64,000 nucleotides of DNA from Saprospiraceae bacterium (GTDB lineage Bacteria > Bacteroidota > Bacteroidia > Chitinophagales > Saprospiraceae), in contig JADJTQ010000003.1 in NCBI GenBank assembly GCA_016711125.1, positions 310,001 through 374,000 on the forward strand, read 5' to 3'. Below, one piece after another: positions 47,753 to 57,595 of the stretch (the stretch's first letter is position 1; every line of letters begins with the position of its first letter). The translations under genes were made by a program, and so were the position numbers. Under the pieces are notes generated by a model. That model worked only from the letters and a program-made list of their open reading frames with translations, had not been told where the DNA came from and searched no databases.

Positions 47753-48499
47753 TTAGGTCTTTTTTATCCATATTGCCAAGCCAGTAGCCACAATTTCTCC
47801 CTCTTTGGATAAAATGTGCTTGGTTGTTGCTTGGTCACTAAACTGCACCTGACTCGATATCTTTTCATCAGCAAAAACTTCTCCCTTGATCTTGACATTA
47901 AATTCGGAAATCTGATGATTTAGTAAAAAACCAATCGAAAAAGGCTCCAGCATCCATCTGAAAAAGTACTGATTATTCACGTGGCGATTAAAATCTAATT
48001 CAAAATAGCCAGGGATGATTTTTTTTTCGAGATCTGCCCGGTCTATCTGGATTCGCAGTTGATGTGCTCTTGGCAAGTGCTTTGCTGTCGGGGCCACTTT
48101 TAATACCGCTTGAATGTCTTCGGGGAATGGGCTGGTTTTACGCCGATTGATATCCATCAGAATCCAGGTTGTTGAAGCTTGGGCCAGTAGATTCTGATTG
48201 CAATCATACAGATAGTAGTCACGGTAGGTAAAGATCTTATCGACTCCTGATGGAAAGGTCAATACCTCGATCTGGTCGCCAAGATGTGGTTGTTTGAAAA
48301 GTTGGAGATGTTGATTGGCGAGAACCCATCCAAGACCTCGGGGCTCTAATTGCAATGCAGAAAAACCAAGGGCCATAACCTGATCAATTGCTGCATCATG
48401 CATCAGGCGTATCATCGCAGGAATGCTGGCTTGCATAGTCAGATCCACGTCAAATCCTCTGATCTCGAATACTTGCCGATGGTGAAGTTTATGAAGCAT
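47753..48499 (-). CDS. Acyl-ACP thioesterase (FatA/FatB-like)
   Basis: This 248-residue cytoplasmic protein has two tandem hotdog domains. The first has 'RMIRLMHDAAIDQ'-like 'IRLMHDAAIDQVMALGFS', 'LGWVLANQHLQLFKQPHLGD' and 'FTYRDYYLYD' with 'TTWILMDINRRK'. The second has 'DFNRHVNNQYFFRWMLE', carrying the catalytic Asn/His region typical of FatA, and ends 'GEIVATGLAIWIKK'. It releases free fatty acids from acyl carrier protein. Length matches bacterial members (~245). Confidence 0.9.
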   Translation of the reverse strand: MLHKLHHRQVFEIRGFDVDLTMQASIPAMIRLMHDAAIDQVMALGFSALQLEPRGLGWVLANQHLQLFKQPHLGDQIEVLTFPSGVDKIFTYRDYYLYDCNQNLLAQASTTWILMDINRRKTSPFPEDIQAVLKVAPTAKHLPRAHQLRIQIDRADLEKKIIPGYFELDFNRHVNNQYFFRWMLEPFSIGFLLNHQISEFNVKIKGEVFADEKISSQVQFSDQATTKHILSKEGEIVATGLAIWIKKT

Positions 48500-48604
48500 G
48501 TTAGTAAGTTAATGATTTATACTTGGTTTGATCTGCGGGAGACCGTTGGAATACTTACCCGGGCTGGGTTTTTGAACATCATTTTTCTCCAATATTGTAT
48601 GACA

Positions 48605-48745
48605 TCTGGCTTCGGATCCCTGGCTTGCTGCCAGAGTGGCAGGTCGGTCAGTTGTATTCAATATCGTCCACCATTTCATCGTGGAAGAACATCGTTTTAC
48701 GGCTTTAGCATCAAGTTGAGTGACTCAACCGCCTCCTGGTTCAAT
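48605..48745. repeat. Dispersed palindrome-rich repeat, copy C
   Basis: 'GGCTTCGG', TGCCA-GAG-TGGCA hairpin, 'GGTCAGTT', 'TTTCATCGTGGAAGAACATC', 'TTTACGGCTTTAGCATCAAG' and 'CCGCCTCCTGG' align in order with copy A. It is the most diverged in the middle part. Confidence 0.65.
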
Positions 48746-48972
48746 AATTTTAAATCTTATTTAACATTTTTTACAATAAATTTTTCGAGATTACGTCTTT
48801 GTTGAGTCGGTTGAAATTTTGACCTCAACCAGGTGTGATCAATAAGTCTCAGAGAGTTAGAAACGATTTAAGTCGACGGGCAGGGGAAATACTTCGTTGA
48901 CTTAATCCTTGCAATAACAAAATGGGGCACTCTTTTTGGGAGTGTTCTGATAACTTAAAGTAAATAAAATTT

Positions 48973-49914
48973 ATGAGGATCACCTTTCTGTCCTTGCTTT
49001 ACCCGTTATCTTTCTTCATCTCTACGTTTTCTTATTCACAGGAGAACCTACCATTGTATGTGCCGGAAGAGCGGGTAATGCCAATGAAGAACATGGTGGA
49101 TGAGAACCTTCAACAGAGGCTCAATAAAATTGTGCAGGCAAATCCTACCTGGAACAGCCTGGTGAAACAGAAAAGACTTGCAATTGGTATTGTCGATCTT
49201 AAGGATCCTTTTCGGCCGCGATTTGCCAGATTGAATGGCAATGAGATGATGTATGCTGCCAGTTTGCCCAAGATAGCAATCTTACTTGCCAGTATGGATG
49301 CCCTCGATAAGGGGGAGCTAAACGAAAGTGATGAGGTAGTGTCTGATATGAACCGTATGATTTGTTATTCAGACAATCAGGCCTCTACCCGAATGATTGA
49401 CCGTCTGGGATATGAAAAAATTGAAGGTGTTCTGACAGACCCAAGTTATAAACTTTATGACAAAAGTAAATCCGGTGGTCTTTGGGTAGGTAAGCGATAT
49501 GCTGCTGCCGGACCGAGGCATCCGGATCCTATAAAAGGGCTTAGTCATGCAGCTACGGTCTCTCAGGTATGCCGGTTCTATTATTTACTGGCTTTGGGAA
49601 AACTTGTAAACCGTGATCGCTCCCGACAGATGTTGGAGATCATGGATGATCCCGCCTTACACCACAAGTTTGTCAACACACTTGACCGGGTAGCACCCAA
49701 TGCCCATGTATATCGCAAATCTGGCTCCTGGAAGTCTTACCATGCCGATTCGGCTCTGGTCTGGGACGAAAACCCAATGCGTCGTTACATTCTTGTTGCG
49801 TTGGCTCAAGATGAGCAAGGAGAGCAGATCATTCGACAGATGGTCAATGTTGCTGAGCAAACCTTATCTATCAAGAACTACTCAAGTCGCAGTGCTTCAG
49901 TTTTGGGTAAATAG
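48973..49914 (+). CDS. Exported class-A beta-lactamase-fold serine hydrolase
   Basis: This 313-residue protein has a signal peptide (~1-22). The three active-site elements of class A beta-lactamase/penicillin-binding folds are present: SxxK as SLPK (Ser97, Lys100), SDN (133-135, 'YSDNQAS') and a KTG equivalent KSG (249-251, 'YRKSGSW'). No Glu166-type omega-loop motif (ExxLN) is evident, so a true beta-lactamase is unlikely and a peptidase or esterase acting in the periplasm is more probable. A paralogous enzyme lies at 53141-54406, on the other side of the translocase gene. Confidence 0.87.
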   Translation: MRITFLSLLYPLSFFISTFSYSQENLPLYVPEERVMPMKNMVDENLQQRLNKIVQANPTWNSLVKQKRLAIGIVDLKDPFRPRFARLNGNEMMYAASLPKIAILLASMDALDKGELNESDEVVSDMNRMICYSDNQASTRMIDRLGYEKIEGVLTDPSYKLYDKSKSGGLWVGKRYAAAGPRHPDPIKGLSHAATVSQVCRFYYLLALGKLVNRDRSRQMLEIMDDPALHHKFVNTLDRVAPNAHVYRKSGSWKSYHADSALVWDENPMRRYILVALAQDEQGEQIIRQMVNVAEQTLSIKNYSSRSASVLGK

Positions 49915-50151
49915 TGGTATCGTGTTTCGAAATTTTCGAATACCTGAGTTGTGGCTGTTTGCTAAAGTGGAAAAGTCAATGCCGTGACAAAACGGTGATG
50001 GAAGCCAAGACCGTTCCCATGGAATCTACAAGATGACCCGGTGGTAAAAACCTTTTTATCAAACCAGGAGTTCAATTTTTTTGTTTTTAGTATCCAAAAG
50101 GAGCATGGCTAAGCCTGAATTACTATATTGCCGGCTTCCGATGGTGTGATC

Positions 50152-52882
50152 ATGAAAGGAGCTTTTTTCACATTCTTGCAGAAGGTGTTTGACATCCGGG
50201 AAGGGGAATTTTCCCGTGCTCTCCTGATGCAGCTCAATTTCTTCTTGATCATTGCGACATTACTGATTGTAAAGCCAACGGTCAATGGGTTATTCCTGGC
50301 TGAGATGGGTGCAAATCGGCTTCCCTCAGCCTATCTCCTGGTCGCATTCTTCGCTATTCTTGTGTCATCAATTTACGCCCGAATTCTGGGCCGCATTAAT
50401 CTCAATAAGATCATTCTTGGTACACTTTTAGTCTCAGTGGGGCTGTTTGTACTGTTCGGTATTTTACTCAGATTAAACATTGTGGTAGGCTGGATATTGT
50501 ATGCCTTTTACATTGTCATGGCCATTTTTGCCGTATTATCAGCTTCACAATTTTGGGTCTTGGCCAACGTGATTTTTAATGCACGTGAAGCCAAACGCAT
50601 TTTCGGATTTATTGGTGCCGGGGCGATAGGAGGGGGTATTTTGGGTGGCTATCTCACCAGTCTGTTGGCTGAACCACTCGGTAGTGAAAACCTCATTTTT
50701 GTTGCCGCAGGGTTGCTGTTTCTTTGTGTTCCCAACACTTCCTATATGTGGAACAAATTTGTCGTTGTCAGCCAATCAAAATATCAGCGACGTAAGAAGA
50801 TTCCTAAAATTGAACATCCCATTTTTCTCATTCGAAAATCGGAACACCTCACCAATCTCAGTGCTATCATCGCGATTAGTGTGATCGTGGCCAAATTAGT
50901 TGATTACCAATTTGGTGCAATTACTTCGAGCATTATCACCGATCCTGATGAATTGACCGCTTTTTTTGGATTCTGGTACTCTAATTTTAATGTCATCTCA
51001 CTAATTATCCAATTGATTCTTACCCGTCGGATCGTCAAAAAATTAGGCATCGGTGGTTCTTTGTTTCTCCTTCCTGCCAGTATTTTTCTGGGTGCCTCCC
51101 TGGTTTTATTTATACCCGTTCTGTGGACGGCGATATTTCTAAAGAGTAGTGATGCTAGTCTCAAACATTCCTTAAATCGAGCAACTTTTGAGCTCCTCGC
51201 AGTCCCAATTCCATCTGAAATAAAAAATCAAACAAAGATATTTATTGATGTTGTTGTTGATAGTCTGGCTACCGGAATTGGAGGTCTCATTTTAATTTTC
51301 GTAATCAATGCACTTAATTTATCGACTGGATTTATAAGCATCATTATCCTGGCACTCCTAGGTGTGTGGTTTTTATTTGGCCGCAGGGTGCGTCAAACTT
51401 ATCTGGATGCGTTTCGGGTTAATTTAAAGAACCTGCCTGAAGAGGAGGTGCTAGCTATGAATCTTGAAGATGAGGCAGTAGTCACCGATTTGAAATACGC
51501 TTTACTCAATGGATCAGATCGACAGACATTGTCGGTTTTAAAGAAATTGCGAATTCAGCCGGATCATCGTTTTGTTGGCGAACTTGAAATGTTGTTGTCC
51601 CACCCATCTTTTGCTGTCCAGGAAGAAACTATTCGTAATTTATATTCGATATCGAATGTCGATCTATCCAAGAAGATTACCCCGTTTATTCGTAGTGAAT
51701 CACATTCGGTTAGAGTATCAGCTTTTTCTTATTTAATCTCGAAGGCCAGACGTGGGGCTACTGCTTTTATTAAGAGATATCTTGAGGTAGAAGATCGTAC
51801 GATCACAATACCCCTTTTAATAAGTATGGCTGAGGAGAGCCGTGACAATCCCGTATTAAAAGACCATTTTCAAATGGTATCTCGTCTGGAGACAGAATTT
51901 AATCAGCTTTCAGTCCGAACTCCCGATCACAATAGAAAGTATTATATTCTTGGTTTATTGAAAGCAGCCGGGTTGACAAAAAAACCTATTCTTTTTCCTA
52001 GAATGGAAAGATTTTTGGTCGATCCTGATGTCGAGATTCGGACCCAGGCGATACTGTCTGCTAGCGAAACCCTGGACCCGTATTTTATACCGGCCTTGAT
52101 CGAGTTGCTGGGTGAACCCTCAAGTTCAGAAGCTGCCGGTAAGGCGCTAGTCAATTATGGTAATGAGATTATTCCTGCCATTATTCGATATATGAAACCG
52201 GCCAGGGTTAGTACAGATATTGTTCGGAATATTCCTGGGGTTGTTGGGCATTTTCCTGTCCAAGCTGCAGTTGATTTTCTGTTTATTCTGGCAACCGACC
52301 CTGATCATCAAACCAATCTGGCTGCATTAGGTGCTTTGGTGAAGCTTAAAAAAGAACGGTCGTCGCTACAATTCTACCGGAAAAAGTGTCAAGGATACTT
52401 TAAAAATGATACTGATCGATTTAAGGATATCATCTTCGCTCAGTATTCACTGGAAGACCTTTTCAATCATTTGAAATCTCAAAAGGTTGACTCCGAAAAG
52501 AGAGGGCTATTGGAACTCGTGTCCCAATTTCTGGACCCAATAAAATTAGAGTTGTTCGAAAGATGTGAAAAGTGGATCTATTTGTATTCTAATCTGATCA
52601 AATTCAAAACAGGTTCTAAAGCAAACCAGCTGAAGTCAAAATCTAGCGGCCAGAATATTCAGGATCCCCTTGGGAGAATTCCTGATTCACCTGAAAAGAA
52701 TGTCTTTCTCTGGATGCAGAACGTATTGGATAACAAATCAATGCCCTTGAGAGACTTCGAGAATCTCAACCCAACCTTTAAAGCTGATTCCGCAAAGGCA
52801 CTTTTTATTCCTTGAGGACCTTGGTTCACAAGGAAAGGAAATTGCTGACGAGATTGAAAAATTGCAGACCGTAAAAGCTTAG
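50152..52882 (+). CDS. Npt1/Npt2-type nucleotide translocase with C-terminal HEAT-like domain (frameshift at the end)
   Basis: ATG 50152 (MKGAFFTFLQKVFDIREGE) is preferred to the upstream TTG. Residues ~20-430 hold ~11-12 membrane helices in the ATP/ADP-carrier (Tlc/Npt) superfamily pattern ('RALLMQLNFFLIIATLLIVKP', written in parts, and 'FGFIGAGAIGGGILGGYLTS'). Residues ~440-900 form helical HEAT-like repeats ('LLSHPSFAVQEETIRNLYSI', 'FLVDPDVEIRTQAILSASET'). The frame ends prematurely at T5 (52802-52806); removing one T continues as LLFLEDLGSQGKEIADEIEK to TAG 52880-52882. The transported compound is unknown; free-living Bacteroidota homologues are not known ATP parasites. Confidence 0.82.
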
Positions 52883-53140
52883 GAGTCTGCTAGAAGATTC
52901 ACTGCGCATTCACATTTCCTGCCTGAACCCATTGAGCCGTTCATGATAAGAAAGGATGGCTATTGACTGTTTTTAGCGGGTTTTGCTGAAAATGGAGATG
53001 TCGGATGGTAAGAGAGCGAGCAGGTTCGGCAAGCTCATCCTGACCTTTATATTCTGCGGTTTTTAAGAACGAACATTTGAATAGTTATTCAAAATCACTC
53101 ACTAAAAATGGCGAAGACCTGAAGGAATTGTGTCAGTTGC

Positions 53141-54406
53141 TCACCGCATTATTTTATCGATCCTGCCTGCTAATGCATTATGATCGATATTTGAATTCTT
53201 CTTAAGTACATTACTCATGAGTGCGACGAGATAAGTGGTTCCGTCTTCATGCTCGATGATGGCTACTGAGTTCATAAAATTTTGCACATTGCCCATGTAT
53301 TTTCCACAGTCAGGCATGGTTGTTCGATCACATTTATAGAGACTCCCGGATTTAAAATAGACAGCCGCATCCTTCAGGCTGGCATTGGAAGCATAACGAA
53401 TTCTACGGTCGGTCATGTAGAGTAGTCGTTTGATTTCTAGGCTGGACTCGACATCAATCAGATCACCTCTTTCGAGAGCAAGCATCCACTTCATGAATCC
53501 TCGTGGACTGCCGATGCTTCCTCCCTTGCCTGGAATGTACCCGGTGCCACCGCTGGTAAACAATTGGCCCAATCTCCACTCATCTTCCGTGATGTCAAGT
53601 GATCTCAATGGGTCATGTACCACTGAATTGGCAATATCAGCCAGTTCTGCTTTTGGAGTGGTTTTAAAATAGTTTTCCCCTTCTTCTTCGGTGATTGTAG
53701 GGTATTTTTCGCCAAATACGCGCATGAGAATAGCTTCCCGCCACACAATGCTGGCGGCTCCGTTGTTGCTTACTGAAACCATGTGATCAACCCATTCGTA
53801 GAGTGAAAATACGTCACCAGCCTGAACCCTTCTCTTGGCGAGCTTTTTTGTTTCCGTATCGAAAAAAGGTACCGTATGTTCATCATAAAGCCCCCATTTT
53901 CCAGACCGCACAAACTTGCTTTTCATCAATTCCCTTCTTTGCTCAAAGGAGTCTGGAAACAAATTGGATAGCTCGCAAAAGAATCCCGATATGACTGCCA
54001 GTTTACCAACACTACCGGGTTGAAATCCACGGTCTTCCTTGCGGGCTGCATATCGTATGGGTTTTCCCGGAGTAATGTCCATCACCGAAATCGAGTAGCT
54101 TTCATCCAGATTGGGAAACAAAGCATTTAGCGATTTCTGGAGAGCGGGATCAATTGTCGGAAGTGTTTTGAGGCTGTCTCCTTTCGGTGTTTGGTATAGA
54201 TTTAATTTGAGCTGTTCAAGGGTTTTCTGCGCACCTTTAATTGCAGGAGTACCAGGCAGTTCGCCTTTTAAAATCAGCTCGAGATATAACAGTCGCCTTA
54301 TCCCCGTCAGCCCATATCCATCGATCGGATACGCCGTCGTTTCAGACAAGATTGATATCAAAATGAAAAATAAGATAAGGTTGCTTTTTATAAATTGATT
54401 CATCAT
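53141..54406 (-). CDS. Exported serine hydrolase, class-A beta-lactamase fold
   Basis: This 421-residue protein has a signal peptide (to ~25), a ~100-residue N-terminal extension and a beta-lactamase/PBP-like domain with SVGK (Ser132, Lys135), SNN (213-215) and KSG ('YFKSGSL') in the right order. 'FTSGGTGYIPGKGGSIGSPR' forms an additional loop. It is larger than the relative at 48973-49914. It lies head-to-tail with the dikinase gene on the same strand (27 bases apart, the dikinase upstream), so the two are probably co-transcribed. Periplasmic; substrate unknown. Confidence 0.85.
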   Translation of the reverse strand: MMNQFIKSNLILFFILISILSETTAYPIDGYGLTGIRRLLYLELILKGELPGTPAIKGAQKTLEQLKLNLYQTPKGDSLKTLPTIDPALQKSLNALFPNLDESYSISVMDITPGKPIRYAARKEDRGFQPGSVGKLAVISGFFCELSNLFPDSFEQRRELMKSKFVRSGKWGLYDEHTVPFFDTETKKLAKRRVQAGDVFSLYEWVDHMVSVSNNGAASIVWREAILMRVFGEKYPTITEEEGENYFKTTPKAELADIANSVVHDPLRSLDITEDEWRLGQLFTSGGTGYIPGKGGSIGSPRGFMKWMLALERGDLIDVESSLEIKRLLYMTDRRIRYASNASLKDAAVYFKSGSLYKCDRTTMPDCGKYMGNVQNFMNSVAIIEHEDGTTYLVALMSNVLKKNSNIDHNALAGRIDKIMR

Positions 54407-54433
54407 AAGAGCTTACTGGTCATGTTAATAATT

Positions 54434-57310
54434 TTACGATAGTCTATAGTGGGAGTAATTTTTTTCCAAATAAGCCAAGCTCAGTGCATTTTTATTTTCT
54501 ACAAATGGCCTGATTTGAAAAAGCCAGATTTTATCATCCTTAAATCCCAATTCGACATCCAGGGGAGCATCAGACTCAATGTTCATATTTTTGGGCATTT
54601 CTTGTTTAATCACTTGAGTTATTGACCGCAGTGCATTTAGATTTTGGATGCTCAGAATCCTGGATTCAAAGGATGCAAAATGATTGTCTGTGCCGCCACC
54701 CGCTGGTAATCGGCGATATTGCGGCTCGCGGGCAGGTGATAAAAGTTGATTATTACCCGGATGCTTTAAGACATAAGTTTCCGCAGCTTGTCCATCTACC
54801 GCTCCGCCAGCGCCTCGGCTGAAAGCAACCGTAATATCCCTGGAGTCATGAGTTGATATGCCCTTAGTGATCAGCACTCCTGAGCAGTCGACATCAACAC
54901 TTGGTATGATGAGTATCGATGGAAAGACATTTTCCGGATTCAGCAAATAACGCTGTCTCCATCGGAAACTCCGTTCAGTATAGGGCGACGCCCAAACGTC
55001 TTTGATACCCTGTAGTATGGCTTCTTTTTTGACCGCATTAAATATGGTAAGATTGAGTCCCGCGCCCGTAAAATCCTTGAGATCTTCCATATTTGTATCG
55101 CTTCTTAAGAACACTGGTATTGCGCCGGCATTTTTGCCGAAGGCGCTCATAAAACTTTTCTCAAGGTCGGCGATAAAGTCATCGTAAAGAGGCATGATTT
55201 TGATGGCTTCCCGCAATTCCTTTAGCTTTTCTAGCATGAAACTATCGGCGGCTACTTCCGATTTAGTTTTTCTGATAGTTTCTCCCGCAGCAAATTGTTC
55301 ATTTAAATATTGCCAATAAGAGACGGATTGACCGGGCATTTTTTGGTTTAGATGCTTGCGAAAAATTCCAAAAGGGAGAACGATTCCTTCCACGACATGA
55401 TCAGGAAAAATAGATTTTAATTGTCCAAGATTGGCAGCTTTCGGACCACATACTTTACCCGAGGAGGCAGCATTGACTTCCCTTAGATTTAGAATCCGGT
55501 CTTGATTTAATAGAATTTTATCAATAGGCACGGAAATCCGTTCTTCACTTCTTGATTTCACAAGAAATAGATCTTTTTCTTCGGTTGACATATGGGCCTC
55601 TGGTTTAATGCTCACGTTACCCAGATTAGTCACTGCATAAAAAACCGACTGTCCTTCATACTTCTTTAATTCATTTAGATTTTCCAATGAAATGATAGCG
55701 TTTGGAATACCCAAATTTCTTGCCAATAGCTGAACATGTGATACCATATTACCTTCACTCACGGTGAGGATACCCGCCACGGGTTTTAGATCGGATGGTG
55801 CATATTGAAATACATATATCTTATCCTTCGCTATTTCCTTCGGTTCTTCATTTTCAATGATCACCAGGGTGCCCTTGGCAATGCCTGGATTAAGGCCCCG
55901 AATACTATTTTGGTTGGATAGTTCGAGCACTTGATTGGTTATGTTAGATTGTTTGGCGATAAAATCACCTAATGTTCCTACTGAATTGCCCAAAGGCAAT
56001 AAAACTGATCCGCGGATGTTGTCGTCGATAAAGCCATTGACTAATGGTTCAAAACCGGCATACAGGTTAATTACATCTTTATAAACACCTCTGACCATTC
56101 CGGTACCCCATTGCAGTATTTGATTGGATCGTTCAAACATATCGGTGAGTTCTCCCAGGTTCATTTCGTCTTTAGAAAAATTGGCCAGGACTCCGGCAAC
56201 TTCTTCCCACTCCCAAACTTCGATGTAACCACAACCCATTGCTGCCATTCCGGAATAGCATATTTTTTCTGCTGTTTCCGCAGCTGTCTGGGGATGCCAT
56301 TTGGTTGCCTGGACAAAAAATATCTCTTCCAAAGTGTTAGATAGATCAAAAAGGGTTAAGCGCACTTTGGCATTCTTTTCCAGTAGAATCTCCTGCCTGA
56401 TTTGTGCTATTTTTTCTGCGGTGATTGCTGTAAAATCAGATCCCAAACTGCGGGTTGCATAAAAATTGACATATTCATTTAATTGAGTTCGGATATTATG
56501 ATCTTTAGGTATTTTGTTGATGTCTGGTTTAAGGGCATTTAGATCTACCGGTCTAAAGGTTGCCTGCATGTCGCTGATCAGCGTGGCAAATTGCTTTTGC
56601 AACTCTTCGCTTAATTGCTTTTGGTGCTTTTGGAGAAAACTTTTAACGGCCGGGATATCTTTTTCTTCAGGTTGCCCATGAATTTTTACTCTTAAGTCCT
56701 GAAATTCGGGATAAGCGTCCGATATCGTTTTGGAGAGTGCTCTAACATTATATGATTTTTCGGTTTCCTGCCGATGGGGTATATTTTTTGTTGCTTGGCG
56801 GATCAGGTAAAATTGACTTTTGAGCAGGGAATCGTCTTTTAAGAGCCAAGTAAAAAAGTCAGCACCCCAGGCAGCCTCATCCTCACTTTGGAAAGCACCG
56901 CGGTAGAATTGTGCTTTACGAAGAATCCACCCGTTGTCAACTGATCGCAGGAACTTTTCAAGGTGATACTGTTTGATTCTTGAATGGTCAGCGTCAGCAT
57001 CCCAAAAAGCCTCATGGGGGGTAGTCGCCAGGATCTGTCCCAAGAAAACATGATTGTCGCTGGCTAGCGACTCGACGGCATCCTTGTAGCGCGCTCGCTG
57101 ATTTCCAGCCTGATCAGGGCATGGATCTTTCGGTTGCCTTATGGTGCCATCTTTACAGAACCAGCGAATGTCTTTGTAGGGTCCGCGAACGTCGGCTTTG
57201 TACTCTGCAATGTATGATGCAATCTCAGGTGAAGATTTTGATTGGGCATAGATGAATGCGGGATTCCATTGAATGATAAGGAGTAGGCCAAGGGCCAGGA
57301 TTGTTTTCAT
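54434..57310 (-). CDS. Exported dikinase-like protein with phosphohistidine-then-ATP-grasp order
   Basis: From ATG 57310 (MKTILALGLLLIIQWNPAF) there is a signal peptide. The ~958-residue protein has a helical N-terminal half (~25-460) and then a PEP-utilising phosphohistidine domain ('PVAGILTVSEGNMVSHVQLL', catalytic His about 525). A pyruvate-phosphate-dikinase-type ATP-grasp domain follows (~621-936: 'GKVCGPKAANLGQLKS', 'FLRSDTNMEDLKDFTGAGLN', 'VWASPYTERSFRWRQRY', 'DAPLDVELGFKDDKIWLFQI', 'RPF'). PEP synthase and PPDK have the opposite order and a TIM barrel; here there is none. The His-then-ATP order is that of glucan water dikinase. Why an ATP-using enzyme is exported is unclear. Confidence 0.8.
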   Translation of the reverse strand: MKTILALGLLLIIQWNPAFIYAQSKSSPEIASYIAEYKADVRGPYKDIRWFCKDGTIRQPKDPCPDQAGNQRARYKDAVESLASDNHVFLGQILATTPHEAFWDADADHSRIKQYHLEKFLRSVDNGWILRKAQFYRGAFQSEDEAAWGADFFTWLLKDDSLLKSQFYLIRQATKNIPHRQETEKSYNVRALSKTISDAYPEFQDLRVKIHGQPEEKDIPAVKSFLQKHQKQLSEELQKQFATLISDMQATFRPVDLNALKPDINKIPKDHNIRTQLNEYVNFYATRSLGSDFTAITAEKIAQIRQEILLEKNAKVRLTLFDLSNTLEEIFFVQATKWHPQTAAETAEKICYSGMAAMGCGYIEVWEWEEVAGVLANFSKDEMNLGELTDMFERSNQILQWGTGMVRGVYKDVINLYAGFEPLVNGFIDDNIRGSVLLPLGNSVGTLGDFIAKQSNITNQVLELSNQNSIRGLNPGIAKGTLVIIENEEPKEIAKDKIYVFQYAPSDLKPVAGILTVSEGNMVSHVQLLARNLGIPNAIISLENLNELKKYEGQSVFYAVTNLGNVSIKPEAHMSTEEKDLFLVKSRSEERISVPIDKILLNQDRILNLREVNAASSGKVCGPKAANLGQLKSIFPDHVVEGIVLPFGIFRKHLNQKMPGQSVSYWQYLNEQFAAGETIRKTKSEVAADSFMLEKLKELREAIKIMPLYDDFIADLEKSFMSAFGKNAGAIPVFLRSDTNMEDLKDFTGAGLNLTIFNAVKKEAILQGIKDVWASPYTERSFRWRQRYLLNPENVFPSILIIPSVDVDCSGVLITKGISTHDSRDITVAFSRGAGGAVDGQAAETYVLKHPGNNQLLSPAREPQYRRLPAGGGTDNHFASFESRILSIQNLNALRSITQVIKQEMPKNMNIESDAPLDVELGFKDDKIWLFQIRPFVENKNALSLAYLEKNYSHYRLS

Positions 57311-57595
57311 TTTGTAACACATGTGACCGGGTTTTCTAGTTTGATTGGTCTGTTGATCGTATGTCATAGGTCAAAGACATTGGAAAGATGTGCCATTTCA
57401 AGCATTCTTTAGCTTAAAACGTATTTTTTTTGGGGATGTTCCAAATAAATCCCGATTGTTGAAAGCTGCTTTTGACGCATAGCTGGGTGATCAGCTCCAA
57501 AATCAAGGTCGGATCCTGACGATTGTGATCTTCTTAAGGAAATGGTTGAAACCAAACGCAAGCCCTTTTTGTCTTATAAGGAGAGACTATAATAC

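Noticed and set aside
50152..52882. Evidence for an intracellular parasitic lifestyle from the Npt/Tlc-type carrier
   Set aside because: The rest of the window (NO reductase, many secreted adhesins, arginine deiminase, malic enzyme) fits a free-living Bacteroidota, and HEAT-fused homologues are expected there.
52960..53040. Possible palindromic element (GAGC..TTCGGCAAGCTC)
   Set aside because: A single short imperfect copy with a 14-mer shared with 20656; too little to define a family.
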